Assembly (NCBI GenBank): GCA_021292165.1
Contig: CM037878.1
Location: 289,464,971 to 289,528,970 of the forward strand
Length of the DNA stretch: 64,000 bases
Source of the DNA: Shinisaurus crocodilurus
Taxonomy: Eukaryota; Chordata; Lepidosauria; Squamata; Shinisauridae
Reading direction: 5' to 3'
The notes beneath the pieces were generated by a model, which saw nothing but the letters and a program-made list of their open reading frames with translations, was not told the origin of the DNA and made no database searches. Below are positions 62,615 through 64,000 of the stretch, in pieces. Each line of letters starts with the position of its first letter. The stretch's first letter is position 1. Position numbers and translations under genes: made by a program.

Positions 62615-63080
62615 TTTTTTTTTTTTTTTTTAATTTGTTTATTTGAATTTTAACATATACAAGACAACCGAACAACCAATAAAACATCTAATCCATTACA
62701 GAAATTGTATTAGATCAGAACAAAGTAAATCCCCCCCCCCCGAACCAACATTCAAAGGAACAAATCTGGCTGGGCACCTTTTCTGGAGTCTTTTTCGGCC
62801 ATAAAGTAGTCAGTTTTGTGATAGGTGGATATTTGTAAGTTTATTGCATCCAAATGTACTGGAAGGCTTGAGGTATTTTTGTTGTAGATGTTCTGTATGA
62901 AAATTGGATAAAAGGCCACCATTCTGCTTCAAAAGAGTTTGTTTTCTTTTTTCCCCCTGCAATTCTCAATTTTTGAGTTAGTTTTTCAATTAATGCAATT
63001 TCCCATACTCCCTCTGGCATTTTGACATGGAGAGGCTTGGTGTACATTTCATGGCAGAACACGGCATGTGGGCCTCTTGC
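62615..63080 (-). mobile_element. L1-like LINE 3' end
   Basis: A T-run at 62615-62631 is the complement of a poly(A) tail. The reverse frame near 62841-63070 reads VKMPEGVWEIALIEKLTQKL and AEWWPFIQFSYRTS, consistent with an L1-clade ORF2 end. It is the only poly(A)-tailed LINE seen here. Confidence 0.55.
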
Positions 63081-63084
63081 CCTT

Positions 63085-63290
63085 ACTCTGTCACAGGGGC
63101 GTTGAAACTCAGGCACGCGGGTCAAATCCACCCATCTGGGATTCCAGTCCAGCCCCTCTGGGGCAACCTGGGTGACTGCACAACCTTTCCCAAGTGTTTG
63201 GTGGTTTCCTGCATGTTTACACCCCACCACCCCCTTCTGCAGGGTTGAAATGCCTCCCCTTGGGCTTGGTTAACTGCAGTAAGAGAGCTT
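63085..63290 (+). mobile_element. Family G dispersed repeat, eroded
   Basis: TTTCCCAAGTGTTTGGTGGT, ACCCCACCACCCCCTTCTGC and GGTTGAAATGCCTCCCC follow the order of 5313-5655. Confidence 0.45.
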
Positions 63291-63292
63291 TA

Positions 63293-63428
63293 AGGCACAA
63301 TCCTATGCATGGTTAGACAGAAAGAAGGCCTACAACGCCCAGCATGCCCCAGCCAGCCCTGCTGGCTGGGGCATGCTGGGTGTTGTAGGCCTTTTTTTCT
63401 GTCTAAACTTGCTATAGGATTGCGCCCT
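63293..63428. mobile_element. Family D foldback MITE, complete
   Basis: GGCACAATCCTATGCATGG, TTAGACAGAAAG and TTTCTGTCTAA, CTATAGGATTGCGCCC are mirrored ends around CCTACAACGCCCAGCATGCC / GGCATGCTGGGTGTTGTAGG. Flanked by TAA/TTA, which would suit a PIF-Harbinger target, though this is weak evidence. Confidence 0.7.
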
Positions 63429-63435
63429 TAACCCC

Positions 63436-63650
63436 CTTTTTAAAAAAATTGCATATTTATACTGCCTTTCTGGAACCAGCGAAGGCAGCTCACAACGTTC
63501 AGAAAAACCAAAATCGTCAACAAATAAAAACTCCGTAAAATGTTAAAAAACAACCTTAAAAACCATAACTACGATTTAAAAAGCCAAATTAAAACAGCAG
63601 CCCTTGAAAAGTCTTTGTGCCACCTGAAATCCTGGCTGTTCTATAAACAG
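63436..63650 (-). mobile_element. L2-like LINE 3' end, eroded
   Basis: ATATTTATACTGCCTTTCTG, AAGGCAGCTCACAACGTTCA, then A-rich text with AATTAAAACAGCAGCCC. Confidence 0.55.
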
Positions 63651-64000
63651 ATTCCCCCTCCCTCTCTCTCTCTCACATGCACGCATACAATCCCAGTAAG
63701 TTTGGGTGTCTTTTAATTTTCTTCCTCTCTGTCGACGCTTTAGCTGTTTGTTTGTTTTTTTTAAAAAAAGTCAGAACTCGACATTTCTCAGCAAGCGGGA
63801 CGTTGCAGATTGACTCGGAAGCAAAGGGGAAGCTGGGATGCCCTCCGATCCGCCCAGTTCTTTCCCGCACCTCTTCTTCTGCTGTGCTTTCTCTGTGGCG
63901 AATGAAAGGCACTCTGCCTGCATTCGATGCACCCTCCTGTTTGTGGCTGCTTCCCTTTTTTCCCGGGGTTCGGTGCAGGCATTGAAAACAGGCTCACCTT
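63651..64000. other. Unique end of window
   Basis: A CT run near 63662 and an A/T block near 63755. The next receptor exon was not found here. Confidence 0.4.

Noticed and set aside
62841..63230. 129-codon reverse frame as a host gene
   Set aside because: It resembles an L1-clade ORF2 end and is followed by the complement of a poly(A) tail.

Overview
The window looks like nuclear DNA of a squamate reptile (lizard or snake). It has very few coding bases and GT-AG introns. It is packed with repeats typical of squamates: CR1 and L2 LINEs, tRNA-derived Sauria-type SINEs, 5S rRNA-derived SINEs and many hAT MITEs. There are no bacterial, viral or organellar genes.

The one recognisable gene is a TNF-receptor-superfamily member on the + strand, best matched to RELT (TNFRSF19L). 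Four coding exons are visible: signal peptide (48883-48927), most of the first cysteine-rich domain (52448-52564), its end plus the second domain (56596-56774) and the third (61412-61497). Splice phases 0, 0 and 2 agree at every junction, giving about 142 residues with 14 regularly spaced cysteines. The transmembrane and cytoplasmic exons lie beyond base 64000. A CpG-rich block at 2590-3130 with a good splice donor at 2943 is a plausible promoter and 5' UTR exon. If so, 2943-48849 is one 46-kb first intron and nearly everything else listed is intronic.

Repeats are named here as follows. Family A: hairpin hAT MITE (ends CAGTGTTCTCCAACC), about 106-137 bp, sixteen essentially whole copies plus fragments. 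Family B: larger hAT MITE (ends CAGTGATGGCGAACC), three copies. Family C: older foldback with ends like CAGCCTTCCCCAACC. Family D: foldback with ends like GGGYGCAATCCTATGCAT. Family E: foldbacks with ends like GGGTTCAGACAACACG. Family F: pogo/Tigger-like MITE in TA sites. Family G: unclassified dispersed repeat. Nearly all readable 8-bp target duplications of families A and B have the form nnnTAnnn, the pattern reported for hAT-Buster elements.

Layout: 1-2590 flank and an hAT carrying a nested L2; 2590-3130 CpG-rich promoter candidate; 3.1-36 kb dense nested LINEs, SINEs and MITEs; 36.8-41.2 kb two recent inverted duplications with 98% identical arms; 42.7-47 kb mostly unique DNA that may hold regulatory elements; 47-64 kb the coding exons separated by further repeats. 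The most unusual signals are a composite MITE that captured 62 bp and moved as a unit (55650-55956), the two inverted duplications, a twice-used insertion target (10377-10657), and a 5S-SINE that shares the 3' end of the local CR1.
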